Below the pieces are notes generated by a model that had not been told where the DNA came from, ran no database searches, and was given only the letters and a program-made list of their open reading frames with translations. A stretch of DNA of 64,000 nucleotides from positions 2,649,001-2,713,000 of the forward strand of contig JARFIW010000999.1 of the NCBI GenBank assembly GCA_036346225.1, given 5' to 3'. This document shows positions 1-9,529 of this stretch, piece after piece. The position numbers were made by a program, and so were the translations under genes. Each line of letters begins with the position of its first letter. The first letter of the stretch is position 1. This stretch comes from Platerodrilus igneus. Taxonomy: Eukaryota; Arthropoda; Insecta; Coleoptera; Lycidae.

Positions 1-786
1 TGAGAATTTCTCCGGTTGTAATGAGACAAATCGTTTTGCGTGGTGCCAAGTACATTCGATTCCATTCGTGTGAGCACTGGAGGTTGGGTCAACAAAATTC
101 ACTGAATGATTAACAGTGAGGTGTATTATAGTCCCGTCGACGCAATACGCGCGTCACAAAAGACAGTTGGTAACGGTATTACATAATGTGAAACTTGACG
201 CGCAAATTTCGATGACGTCACACAATATGCAAATTAGGGCGACACAATTTACCAATTTCACAAATTATAAAGGAAATAAGTTTTAAAGAAAACCCCCAAA
301 GGGGCACTTACGTGAACAAGTAGAGCTTCCTTCAGAATTACTTTGTGATGGTCGGCCCCTTTCTTCAGGATTGCTTCATGAAGGCCGCCCGTGGCTTCGC
401 TAATATTTCTCGGGTCGTGGGGTTTCTCGAGCCCGGTTGCATCCAAATTCGCTGGTCTTCTTCCTATATGTAGATACAAATAAGGTAAAGGAAACAGGGT
501 AAGGCACGATAAATTTTGGAATCACAGGAAACCTACATATCAGAAAAAAGACAGGGTAAGATACGAGACCAACTCCTCTTCCCGCGTTTCGGAGACAAGT
601 CCCTACGCGTCTTTGGGAAATTCCCCACTTTCTTCTTCCCCCACACGCGTTGACACGAAACTCGCGCAACGAACTTCTGAAGTGACGGATATACGCGCAA
701 CAAGTCTTTTAAATTTATGGCGCAAAATCCTCACATATTAAAACTTAGTTAAAAATGTCTAGTGCCGAAATTTTTGACACGTAACA
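1..786. mobile_element. Non-autonomous TIR DNA transposon (family X, copy A), cut by window edge
   Basis: The right end closes with ...GACACGTAACA at 776-786, directly against Merlin transposase sequence. The terminal 100 bp resemble the right end of the element at 5,866-6,460: both have a GGCGCAAAATCC/GGCGGGATTTTAG block, then CACATATT-AAA, then AAAATGT, then GACA(C/A)GTAACA. A shared internal GGAAACCTACAT box (about 528 here, 6,209 in copy B) supports one family. No coding capacity is visible and the interior is diverged. A TGACGTCA palindrome lies at about 213-220. The left end is outside the window, so the target duplication cannot be read. The superfamily is not assigned. Confidence 0.55.
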
Positions 787-1507
787 GGTGAGTATCCTAG
801 TTCTTCCAAATGTGAGTAGGATTTCCAGCAATCTGACATTATCGTCGTCCCTTTCTCAATCCATTACTCTATTATCCCAACTAGTGTTTCGGCAGTTCTA
901 TATTCTACTGCGACTAAGAAGATTTGTCCCGTGTGTCGGTCTAGACTACCAAAAATCCAACAACCTTCCACTTTTTGTCTAAGACTGTATTTACATTTGC
1001 CAAATTTAGATTTATCGATTTCTACAACATGCCTAGGTCCACCGATTTTGACCGATTTTATCATGCACCATTCTTCCTGTACCTATTCAATGTAGCAATA
1101 GTTTTCAGTAAAATACTTCCAATATAAACCAGAACCTATTACCAACCTGTCTCACAAATGAAAATCAATCACTTACTGTTTGTTTCGCCAGTGACAATTA
1201 CCGCATAAACATCTCCATGAGGGTAGTTCCTTAGAAACATGTACGACAGCATCAAAATTGATCCATATCCAAGATTAGCTTTGGAACACCATGATCCAGA
1301 TTTCAAGGAGATGGTGGTGTCACAAGTATTTGGTTTTTGCTTGTTTATTGAAACTTTAATCCGACAATTCCGACGGTTTTCTTTCAAAGATAACTTTATT
1401 GGAGTGCTGCATCGAGGGCAATTCTTTTCATGCTCCAAAATGTTGCAGTCAAATAAGTATTCGAAAAGTTTAGTTTCGTTCAATTTCAGTAAATTCCATT
1501 TATCCAT
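787..1507 (-). pseudogene. Merlin / IS1016-type (ISXO2-like) transposase remnant
   Basis: Reading on the minus strand, 1,507-1,169 gives an N-terminal region with a CPRC zinc-binding pair and the typical basic linker. 1,064-864 gives the DDE core start KIGGPRHVVEIDKSKFGK, then VEGCWIFGSLDR and FLVAVEYRTAETL, which is characteristic of ISXO2-like transposases. The frame continues after a stop at 864 through TTIMSDCWKSYSHLEELGYS (second catalytic Asp) until the 787 boundary, where the family X transposon cuts it; the last catalytic residue is lost. The stretch between the two blocks (1,065-1,168) is in frame apart from a stop just before QEEWC. First-motif EID is kept, but ES is changed to KS. 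Family assignment is firm; the gene is dead. Confidence 0.82.
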
Positions 1508-1825
1508 ATTTAAAGTTTTGGAATAAAGTACTAAAGAATAAATGTAAATGATTTGAACAAATTAATTTTCACCAGAAATAAAAATACAATTGGCAGAAAG
1601 CAGGAAATGTCGTTTTCATGGTGAAATATTCGAAATTTTTAAATAATGTATGTAATCTATAATTTGTATATGAAAATAGAACCAATTCTAAAAGTTAGCG
1701 CAGCTATATCGGCAAAGCCGATAATTTTCGCGGAAAATCGATTACATATTTGGAATCAGCATTAAAAGTACTATCATTTAGTACCATCAAATCCAAAAAA
1801 TTTTGACGATACAAACCTAGGATTA
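1508..1825. other. AT-rich interval with no recognised feature
   Basis: No coding signal or repeat is recognised here. It could be the 5' part of the Merlin element or intron 2 of Atox1. No Merlin TIR was found. Confidence 0.5.
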
Positions 1826-1830
1826 TACTG

Positions 1831-1910
1831 GAATGTGTAGGTTAGCTCAGAGTCGGAAACAATGGAGGTGCGTCCAACCAGTTCTGAGACTGAAGATTTA
1901 TTGATTTTTT
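1831..1910 (+). repeat. 3'-terminal scrap of the RTE-like LINE family
   Basis: GTGTAGGTTAGCTCAGA and GTCCAACCAGTTCTGAGACT match the 3' end of the full-length LINE copies (same block at about 51,990-52,060, and on the minus strand at 4,125-4,190). Only the last 80 bp or so are present, as expected for extreme 5' truncation. It lies inside what would be intron 2 of the Atox1 gene. Confidence 0.75.
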
Positions 1911-2069
1911 GTAGCATGCATTACATTTTAGTTAGGTCCAATATAATAGACATAAAAGTATTCCTCAATTAAATTAAAATTTGTCTAAATTTAAGAGGCA
2001 GTAGTAGAATTAGTAATTGTTCATAACTGAATTGATACCTACTATCTTGCTATTGTAAATTAGAAATAC

Positions 2070-2206
2070 CTTGCAATTTTCCTAAAACTCTCTGTACAGC
2101 TCCAGAACATCCATCACAAGTCATTTCAACTTTGTATTCATGAATTTTGCTCTAAAATACAGTAATAAAGTTTTATTATTACAAGAGCAATCTTTACCTG
2201 AGACAT
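2070..2206 (-). CDS. Atox1: Copper chaperone Atox1/ATX1, exons 1 and 2 (partial gene)
   Basis: Atox1 carries Cu(I) in the cytosol to P-type copper ATPases. Exon 1 (2,206-2,198) encodes only M-S-Q and ends at a GTAAAG donor. A 46-bp intron ends in TGTATTTTAG, and exon 2 (2,151-2,070) encodes SKIHEYKVEM followed by TCDGCSGAVQRVLGKLQ, then a GTATTT donor. The MTCDGCS stretch is the MxCxxC copper-binding motif, placed about 15 residues from the start as in the family. The split after residue 3 and the reading frame across both junctions are clean, with no stops, so this looks like a living host gene rather than a processed copy. The remaining exon(s), about 40 residues in the family, are not found between 1 and 2,069. 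That interval holds a LINE scrap, Merlin and family X, so the intron is probably TE-expanded and the last exon lies outside. Confidence 0.87.
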
Positions 2207-2406
2207 TTTCAAAATAATTTTGATCGCAAACAATTATTGTAGATCAACAGATTTTTGCTCCAGAAAATGAAATACTTTCTAATACAAGGATTCAGATAAC
2301 ATATGTAAACGTAAACAAATAAAAATTGACATTTTTGACAAGACGATGAGTCGAGCGGATAATTACAGGAATGTAACAACCAATCAGAGGTGCTAGTTAA
2401 TTTCTT
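2207..2406 (-). promoter_or_regulatory. Putative 5' UTR/promoter side of Atox1
   Basis: This is the sequence immediately upstream of the Atox1 start codon on the minus strand. It is AT-rich with no clear TATA box at a sensible distance. It is assigned by position only. Confidence 0.3.
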
Positions 2407-2665
2407 TTAAAACCACAAAACATTATTTCTGAAGAAGTTACTAGCGAGTATGCCAATTATAATACTCTTTTTCATATAAATCATATCAATAAACTTTATC
2501 TCAGTCATGGCAAATATAATAGAATTATATAAAGACGGATAATAAAATTGCAAAAAGCGACGAACTTCAAGTTTAAAGGTTAGGAGCATCCAAACAAGCT
2601 ATTGCAAGACCCGGAATCAGTGAACTCATTAGTTGTCTATGGTGAACTCTATACGTAGAGTTCAC

Positions 2666-2989
2666 TGCCCCGAATAAAGTGTGTGATATTACATTCTTCT
2701 ATTTATCCGCTCGTGGTGATGAAATCGCGTCAGTTGAAATTCACTTGCTTCGTGTTGATTGTATAACTTTCCAATTATAATTAAACCCGTATGTTTGAAA
2801 AAGCTCGTGAATTTTAATTCCATTTAAGAAGACGTTATGTAATTTTTATATTCAGTACATTTATTGTAATCATATTATAAATCCTTAGTTCAAACACATT
2901 ACAGTTCACTTAAATATAAATTACAATAATAGTTTTGACAACTTGGACGTTAATACACTAAATTATTTACAAGAGATTTCTGCTGATAT
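2666..2989. other. AT-rich spacer with a minus-strand AATAAA downstream of the TAF1-like reading frame
   Basis: No gene is seen. A minus-strand AATAAA lies at 2,860-2,865, about 125 bp downstream of the TAF1-like frame, and could be its old polyadenylation signal. Confidence 0.4.
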
Positions 2990-3655
2990 TCAAATTCCGG
3001 CTTTGATATTTTCAAAATCAATTAAAAGAACGTCATCTAGATCTTTTTCACTCAAAAATTGTAGACTTTCCTCTAAAATAGCTGCTGACTTCGACCTAGG
3101 TCTACCTCTGCCCCTTTTCACTTTAACAGAATTACAACTAGTATCTGAAAATTGCCCAGGTCCTTCAACATCAATGTAATCATAATCTTCCATGTTGCCC
3201 TAAAATATGGATTATCTGGCAAATTAGCAAGACTCATTTGATCTGGTTCAGCTACAGTATAATTTTCTTCATTGACTCCAAGCCGCGTGTGGTCCTCATC
3301 TTGGTACGTTTGTTCTGAAGCTAAAGCAATTTTTGCTTCTAATTGAGTTAGGTGCTCATGCTCAGACAATGTAAGCTTACAGATGTTTACTAATGTTTCC
3401 GCTTTTTGAGTAAGTGGTGAATCTTTACCATTATATGAAATGCAATTTTCTAAAATCTGTTGTACATCATTTAAAAAATCATGCCGGCTATGGTATTTAT
3501 GCATGGATACTTTTTTAGATATCGTATGCAAATCCACTGGCTTTCTAATCACTGTATAATAATCTTTCACTAGCTTTTTGTTTATGGGTTTTAATTTATA
3601 ATAATTATCCAAAATATATGTTAACGCAACTTGATCGCTATCTAACGAAAGATTA
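2990..3655 (-). pseudogene. TAF1-like C-terminal bromodomain fragment
   Basis: From 3,655 down, the minus strand reads DSDQVALTYILDN, then PINKKLVKDYYTVIRKPVDL, KYHSRHDFLNDVQQILENC, SYNGKDSPLTQKAE and EHLTQLEAKIALA. This matches the second bromodomain of TAF1, the largest TFIID subunit; the acetyl-lysine-contacting Asn is the N of SYNG. About 15 residues are missing between ILDN and PINKK (the segment with the WPF region of the ZA loop). A frame change near 3,200 moves the acidic tail (GNMEDYDYIDVEGPGQF, then a KRGRGRPR basic patch) into another frame ending about 2,990. A possible acceptor CTTTCGTTAG precedes the first block, so it may be a genomic duplicate rather than a retrocopy. It is a pseudogene or a rapidly diverging partial copy; a true TAF1 exon with an assembly error is less likely. 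Confidence 0.68.
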
Positions 3656-4102
3656 ATTATTTATTATTAACTATTTAACCGATTGAATAGATCTTTATTT
3701 TTATTTATTTGTGTAGTATCATGCTCAACAGGTGAAATAAAGTCTAATTATACAATAGGTCTTACCGCATACAGATCTTACAAGATAACAAAACACATCA
3801 CACCTGAAAAATAAAAAGAATTTAATTTCTGTCATACGCCGGAACATAAAAGAAATAAGGTTTTTTTAATATTCCATAAATGAAAATAACTCAAAAAGCA
3901 AAATTTCAATATACAATCGAGCGTTGGCGAAAGTTACATATGATATCACTTCAGCGGTTAAAATACTTTGTTCATCAGATACAATAGCAGAATAGAATGA
4001 GAGAAACATTACTGGAATTGATAGAAAAACATCCAATGAATAACAAAGCCTTAGATTACAAAAAATAATCTTTAGTAAAAATACACATCAGCTTAAAAAT
4101 GT
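3656..4102. other. AT-rich interval, nothing recognised
   Basis: No coding signal, no repeat shared with the rest of the window and no RNA gene seen. It ends at the LINE target duplication. Confidence 0.5.
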
Positions 4103-4111
4103 AGATGTACT

Positions 4112-5540
4112 CATCATCATTAGGTCTTAGGTCTTGAAACTGGTTAGACGCGTACCCTCATTGTTTCCTATTCTGAACTAACCTACAGATTTCCCTGAAG
4201 TCTGCATCTATCACTATCTGATGTAGGTCTACATCTACCTCCTTTTTATCTCTGCTTGTCATATATCCCATACTATTCCCAAAAAATGCCTTAGAACGTA
4301 TTCTGCCCGTCTATTTCTCCTATTTTTTTTCCACATATATCTTTATTCCCCTACTATTTCTATAACCTATTTGTTATTAATTTTGTCTGTCCATGCTATC
4401 ATCCTCATACATCTGAAGCACAACATTTCAAAAGTCTGCTACCGTTCTTCTGTCTGATTTTCCTACTGCCCGTATATCATAGGCATACTGTGCTGTGCTC
4501 CACACATGCTTTCAACAATTTTCTTCTTGTTTCTATGTTTGTTGTCTTTGATCATAGGCGCTGTTCTTTCTTGTTAGGCGCACTTCGGTCCCCTTCTATT
4601 GTTTTACAATTATATACCCTATTTCTCCAACATTCAGTGGCTGTGAAGGTGGTAAGCAGCCTGTGGCTTCAAAGTTCCACCAGCACTTGAACTATTACCG
4701 ATTTAATACTTTTTCAACATTAGTTGCAGATATTTCACAACCAACACCTATAGTTGTTTATAATAATCATCAAATTTATCTGCTATTATTTGTTCGTCAT
4801 TAGGTTTTCCGTCTCTAAACTGGTTGGACACGTACTTCCACTTATTTATATTTTGAGCTAGCTTACGCAGTTCTCTGAAATTCCCACACAGCCTATATAC
4901 AGCTCGGTTCCTCTTATATCGTTTTCTAATTATATGCTCTACTTCACTGAGATTCAGCGGTATCTGCGGGGGGGGGGGGCGTCGCCGCGGATCAATGTAG
5001 TAAGCGTAAGATTACGGATCCCTAGGTCCTGGGTTCGAATCCCGACACGGCCGACTGCTTGAAAAATGGCAGATGAGCATTTTTTACGAAAATTACGCCG
5101 TCGTTCGGATGAGAGGTTAAATGGAGGTCCCGTGTGCGATTGTTGTCACTCACGTTAAAGATCCCTACCTTGCCTAGAACGGCAAGGATTCGGCAAAATT
5201 CTAAATTTCCAGGCAACAAAAAACTCGTCTCCTAGGCAATGTAGTACCTTTGGGTGGAGCATTGGAAATGTAAATGCAGGGTATCTGCAGGGGGTTAGGC
5301 AGCCTGTGGCTGCCAAGATCCCCTAATACTTAGACATTTGCCGAATTAGTAGTTTTCCAGTAAATCCTTTGACAAATTAATATTATTTGAGAATATTGCA
5401 CAACCAATACCTGTAATTTCTTATAATAATCATCATGTTTAAGTACAGTTATTTTTTTCATCATTAGTTTATCCATATTGGGACTGGTTGGATGTGTGCC
5501 TCCATTGAATTCTATTCTGAGCTAGACTACACATTTTCCT
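4112..5540 (-). repeat. Tandem duplicated 3' modules of the LINE
   Basis: Downstream of the RT C-terminal region, copy 1 has three successive partial copies of the same 3' segment. Each carries a variant of GCTAGCTCA(G/A)AAT, CCAACCAGT, GGTTGTG(C/A)AATATT and GGCAGCCACAGGCTGC. The last module (about 4,112-4,600) also repeats part of the RT C-terminal coding region (minus strand, CAAAGACAACAAACATAG to ACCTACATC), now without an open frame. The same arrangement is in copy 2 (34,480-34,691 and 50,974-52,072). This is therefore a family trait and not a rearrangement of one copy. Confidence 0.75.
4973..5279 (+). mobile_element. tRNA-derived SINE, copy A
   Basis: A 307-bp element inserted in the LINE 3' region. 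It is flanked by GGTATCTGCGGGGG (4,959-4,972) and GGTATCTGCAGGGGG (5,280-5,294), a target duplication of about 15 bp. The 5' end contains a pol III B-box GGTTCGAATCC at 5,032-5,042 and a weak A-box-like stretch around 4,994-5,008, so the head looks tRNA-derived. The body has a GGGATCTTTAA(C/T)GTG... block and the tail ends AAATGTAAATGCA. A second copy lies at 51,418-51,720 on the other strand. The G-run at the left junction (G14 or so) is longer than in the uninterrupted module. Confidence 0.85.
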
Positions 5541-8500
5541 GAAATTCTCACAGCCCAAATCTTTCACAATCTGTGTGCAATAGTGTAACCTAGGTCTACC
5601 TCTACTTCTCTTTTTTCCTATCTCTGCTTCTAATATATTCCGCACTATTGCCTCATGTGGCCTATCATCCTATCTCTCCTATTTTTTACCGTTTTCCAGA
5701 TATTTCTTCATTCCCCTACCATTTTTAGTATCTCTTTGTTCTTAACTTTATCCATGATATCTTCATCGTTCGTCTGTAGCACCACATTTCAGACTTCTAC
5801 CTTTTTCTTGTCCGCTTCTCCTACTGTTTAGGCTTCACAGCCGTACAGTGCTGTGCTCCACACATTGTTATACTTCCGATGTCCGTATTCAGCGCCACTG
5901 CTACAGTTGGCAACAATGATACGATCCACGTTCACAATATTGCACAATAATGATATGACAATTACGTGTCAAATTGTATCACATACCAAATGCGTTTACA
6001 GTGATACAAGTTTATATTTACACAAAAGTAAAGCATAAGTACTCACTTAAACGAGCCATGCAGTTGATCTCAGGGTATCTCGTTTGGGCGTTGTTTGGTG
6101 TGGGTTACGTCACGCCATTGTTGATCCAAATTTATTCGTCTTCCTCTTTCGTTTGTAGGGGAGCGGCAAGGATACAGGTAGAGGCAACGATAGAAGGTGG
6201 AGATAAAAGGAAACCTACATCCTAAAAAAAGAGAAAAGACAAAAAAAACACGACACAGGCAAACGTCACCGTTCGACGTCTCGTGGCTAATCATGTCGTG
6301 TCACACACCGTGCACTTGCGCCATTCACTCCGCGCCTGCGCATTCTTTTGCGCAAACGCAACTGTCCGGGATAGCGGAAATTTAACAAGTTTATTTGAAA
6401 TAATGGCGGGATTTTAGTCACATATTTAAAAATGTACAATGCCAATCTTGACAAGTAACAACATATGTTTTTAGCAATCTTTTCCTTGTTTCTGTTTGTT
6501 GTCCTGAACACAGTAGTTGCTTTCTCTTGTTAAATGTAGCACGACCTTGTGCTAATCTTTGTTTTATATCTTTTGCACTTTTCCCATCTTGTGTTATTTG
6601 GCTCCTAGGTAGCAGAAATCCTTAACCTCTTGTAAGTTCTTGTTACCTATTTGTATTCATGTTTTTGATTTATTTTCCCCTTCTTTGCATACTAGTACTT
6701 TAGTTTTATTTTTGTTAATTTTCATACCGTATTTCTCTGCTAGAACCGTTTCCATTTCATTAAGAGTAGCTTCTAACTCTTCCTTGCAAGATGCTACTAC
6801 CGCTATATCATCTGCAAATCTAAGCATATCAATTTTTTGTCCTTGCATAGTAATTTCAAATGCCTACCTTCATTTGACAGTATTCATTGCCTTTTCAATG
6901 TACAAGTTAAAAATTAATGGGGATAGGGCACATCCCTGTCTCACGCCTTTCCTAATGTTTACTTTTCTATGTTCCTGCTCAAATTCTCTTACTGCAATTT
7001 TCTCTTTGTATAAGCTATGTACTATTCGTATATCTCTATAACTTCTTCCAATCTTTTTGAGTATTCCGAACATTTTTTTCCATTTTACATTGTCGAATGC
7101 TTTTTCCAGCTCTACAAACCCTATATACACGCTTTTCTCTTTTTCTATTGTTTTCTCCATTATCACTCTCAGAGCTAAAATAGCCTTCCATGTTCCCCTG
7201 TTTCGCCTAAACTCAAATTGGTCTTCTCCTAGTATTTCTTCAGCTCGTTTTTCCATTCGTCTTTGCACAATTCTAGTTAATATTTTTGACACGTGTGCTG
7301 TCAAACTTATTGTTCGAAAATTTTCACATCCATCCGCGCCTTTCTTTTTTGTATAGTTACTATGATGTTAAGTTTGAAATCTTTGGGTATCTCGCCTGTC
7401 TTATACATATATCTTACAAGTTGGAAGAGACGTTCTGTTACTGTTGTCCAGTGGCATTTAGAGTTTCTGTTTGCACCTTATCTGTATCCAGCACCTTACC
7501 ATTTTTCAGACCCTTTAATGCTAATTCAAACTCATCTCTAAGTATAGAATATCCCAAGTCATCATTTTAAATGTATGATTTCTGTGCTAATGATCTTGGT
7601 TCCTCTCCTGCATATAAATTCCCTATATATTCTTGCCATCTACCCACTTTCTCTATATTCTCTATCATGATGTTTCCTCCCGCGCCCCTTATATTTTTGC
7701 TATACGGTTTTATATCCCTAAAATTGATTCTAATTAGTTTGTATGCTTCATCTGTCTTTCCTATTTTCATCTTAGTTTGTACCTCTTCGCACTTTTCATC
7801 AATCCATTGTTCTTTAGCTTTCCTGCATTTGCGAATAATTTCCCATTTTATGGTTTTGTATCTCTGTTTTCCAGTTTCGTCTGATTTATTTTTGTATTTT
7901 TGTCTTTTTTCTGTTAAATTCAGGATATCCTGGATTTAATGTTATTCCATTCTGTTTCTACTTCCTTAGTATCAGATATTTTTCCAGTATCTTTCAACAA
8001 TTCATTTGACTTTTTTTCGAATCTTTCTTGAATATCTTTATCTTTTAGTTTCTCAAAGTCAGTGCCTTTTTCCGTTTCTTTTTTTCAAATTTTTAAATTT
8101 AAGTGCGGCTTCCACAACTATAATGTTGTGGTCACTGTCTATATCTGATTCTGTGTAGCTTCTACAGTCTTTTACTTGATTCCTAAACCGTTGTCTAACA
8201 AGAATGTAATCTATTTGATATCTTCCTATATCTCCTGGCATCTTCCACGTATATCGTCTTCTAGCATGATGTTGAAATAATGTGTTTGTGATGATTAAAT
8301 TGTCCTTGTTGCAAAATTCTACCAACCTATTTCCCCTGTCGTTTCTCGTGCCTAAACCAAATAAGCCTATCACCGTTCCTTCCTTACCTTACCTACCCCT
8401 GCATTAAAATCCTCCGTAATTATTAAATTTTCATGTCCTTTTACGTATCTTAGTATGTCTTCGATATCTTTGTAGATGGCTTCTACCTCTTTGTCACTGT

Positions 8501-8825
8501 AGGTAGAGGTGAGCATGTATACTTGTATTATTACTGTGTTTACCGGTTTAGATTCTAATCTAACCATGAGTACTCTTTCGTTCTTTTGTAAGTAATTTTC
8601 TACACAGTGTCCTATCTTTTTTCGCATAACTATTCCCACACCCGAATTTCCTTCTTCTCCTCCTGTATGAATTACCCCAAAGTCTCCACTCCAAATGTCC
8701 CTCGCTAGCCACCGAACTTCGCTGATTCCTACTATGTCTAGTGCTAACCTACTCATTCCAATTTTCAGGTTCTCTAGCTTACTTATTTTGTTCATACTTG
8801 TAACATTCCACGTTCCGACTCGCAA
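5500..8825 (-). pseudogene. LINE copy 1 ORF: endonuclease and reverse transcriptase
   Basis: Minus strand. The start RVGTWNVTSMNKISKLENLK at 8,825 opens an APE-type endonuclease (GISEVRW; DFNAGV at about 8,400, where the usual GD before FN is ED; SDHNI at about 8,130; RYQIDYILVRQRFRNQVKDC). Frame breaks occur near 8,370, 8,060, 7,570-7,300 and 6,850. The RT core (7,304-6,657) keeps LTRIVQRRMEKRAEEILGEDQ, VRQGCALSPLIFNLYIE and the catalytic LRFADDIAVVAS. The C-terminal region (YGCEAW-type, MWCYRSIMKI-type) continues beyond the 5,866-6,460 insertion. The enzyme would nick the target and copy LINE RNA there (target-primed reverse transcription). Several frameshifts make it inactive, although the RT active-site FADD is still intact, unlike copy 2. 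Confidence 0.85.
5866..6460. mobile_element. Non-autonomous TIR DNA transposon (family X, copy B)
   Basis: 595 bp inserted in the C-terminal coding region of LINE copy 1. The insert begins TGTTATACTTCC and ends ...CTTGACAAGTAACA, with ACAT on both sides (5,862-5,865 and 6,461-6,464), a 4-bp target duplication. Copies 2 and the third module show the uninterrupted LINE sequence (CACACATG), which confirms the boundaries. The TIRs are short and imperfect (TGTTA...TAACA). There is no coding capacity. Termini of TGT...ACA type and a 4-bp duplication are compatible with several superfamilies (for example Ginger), so none is assigned. Confidence 0.75.
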
Positions 8826-9252
8826 AATGTTCCCGACTCTTATTCTGCACTTTCTGATCGCATTCTCCGAAGTAGTCCCCTCCTGGAGATCCGAATGGGG
8901 ACTATTTCAACTCCGGAATCTTTTACCCTAGTGAATGCCATCATATTTATTACAATTTAAGTACGCTGTATACTTGAAGGGTAATGTGGTGGTTTCCGTT
9001 GCCTTCCACATCACGGTAGTGTCTTAGACTGCCATACCAACCCCTATAGTCTCTGCCAATCTAAGTACCGAAAGAGCTGCTGCCCTCTTTCGGGGACCTG
9101 TCTTAGTCTGGTACCTCACTAGCGACCCTACTACTTTGGTTGGACCTGTAGTTTGGCTCTTTAGCTCATTAGAACACACAAGCTACTTATCCTGTTCTAA
9201 TAATCTAGAACTTCGTCAATGTGCAGGTTCATTCGAAATGGGAAGATGTACT

Positions 9253-9529
9253 ATTGGCAATTAAGTCTTATAACATTGTTCAACTGAAAGGGTTGATTTC
9301 CTAAGGCCTTCACATGTAAAGATTTAACTTCATATAGTTTTTTAAATGCCGATATACATTTATTAACATCTTTAACTGCACTTTGTATTGTAATGTTATC
9401 TGGAAGAGCACCTAAAGAAATATCTTCAGTTTTGTTTGGTGCATCATTATGTGCTTTAAGAAATAAAGACAGTGGCATGCAACATATCGCAGTTGAAACA
9501 TTTTATAGAAGATAATAGCAAAAATAGCA
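9253..9529. other. Spacer between LINE copy 1 and the split RT remnant
   Basis: A 75-codon minus-strand frame (9,478-9,251) has no recognised similarity and overlaps the target duplication, so it is not called as a gene. The interval may be the 5' extension of the decayed LINE that follows. Confidence 0.35.

Larger units (their letters stand above)
4112..9243 (-). mobile_element. Full-length RTE-like LINE, copy 1 (with SINE and TIR-element insertions)
   Basis: The element is bounded by a 9-bp direct repeat AGATGTACT (4,103-4,111 and 9,244-9,252). The 5' end (minus strand, at 9,243) aligns with the 5' ends of copies 2 and 3 (GGACCTGCACCTTGA...GTTCTA). The 3' end is a short (ATG)n tail, at 4,112-4,122 on the plus strand as CATCATCATT. 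Removing the SINE plus its duplication (322 bp) and the TIR element plus its duplication (599 bp) leaves about 4.2 kb. Order on the minus strand: 5' UTR, apurinic endonuclease, RT, C-terminal domain, then an unusual series of partly duplicated 3' modules. Clade call (RTE/BovB/Proto2-like) rests on the endonuclease and RT motifs and is from memory. Confidence 0.88.

Noticed and set aside
1169..1526. Merlin-like protein as evidence of a bacterial contig
   Set aside because: The same contig carries spliced exons, LINEs, SINEs and a Polinton; Merlin elements are known in animals.
2642..2665. Perfect 10-bp hairpin GTGAACTCTA-TACG-TAGAGTTCAC
   Set aside because: A single small palindrome without T-run, repeat copies or gene context; no function can be supported.
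5032..5042. B-box could mark a tRNA gene
   Set aside because: No cloverleaf with acceptor stem can be formed; the box is part of a 300-bp repeat with target duplications, so it is a SINE head.
9251..9478. 75-codon minus-strand frame
   Set aside because: Overlaps the LINE target duplication, has no similarity and lies in decayed repeat DNA.
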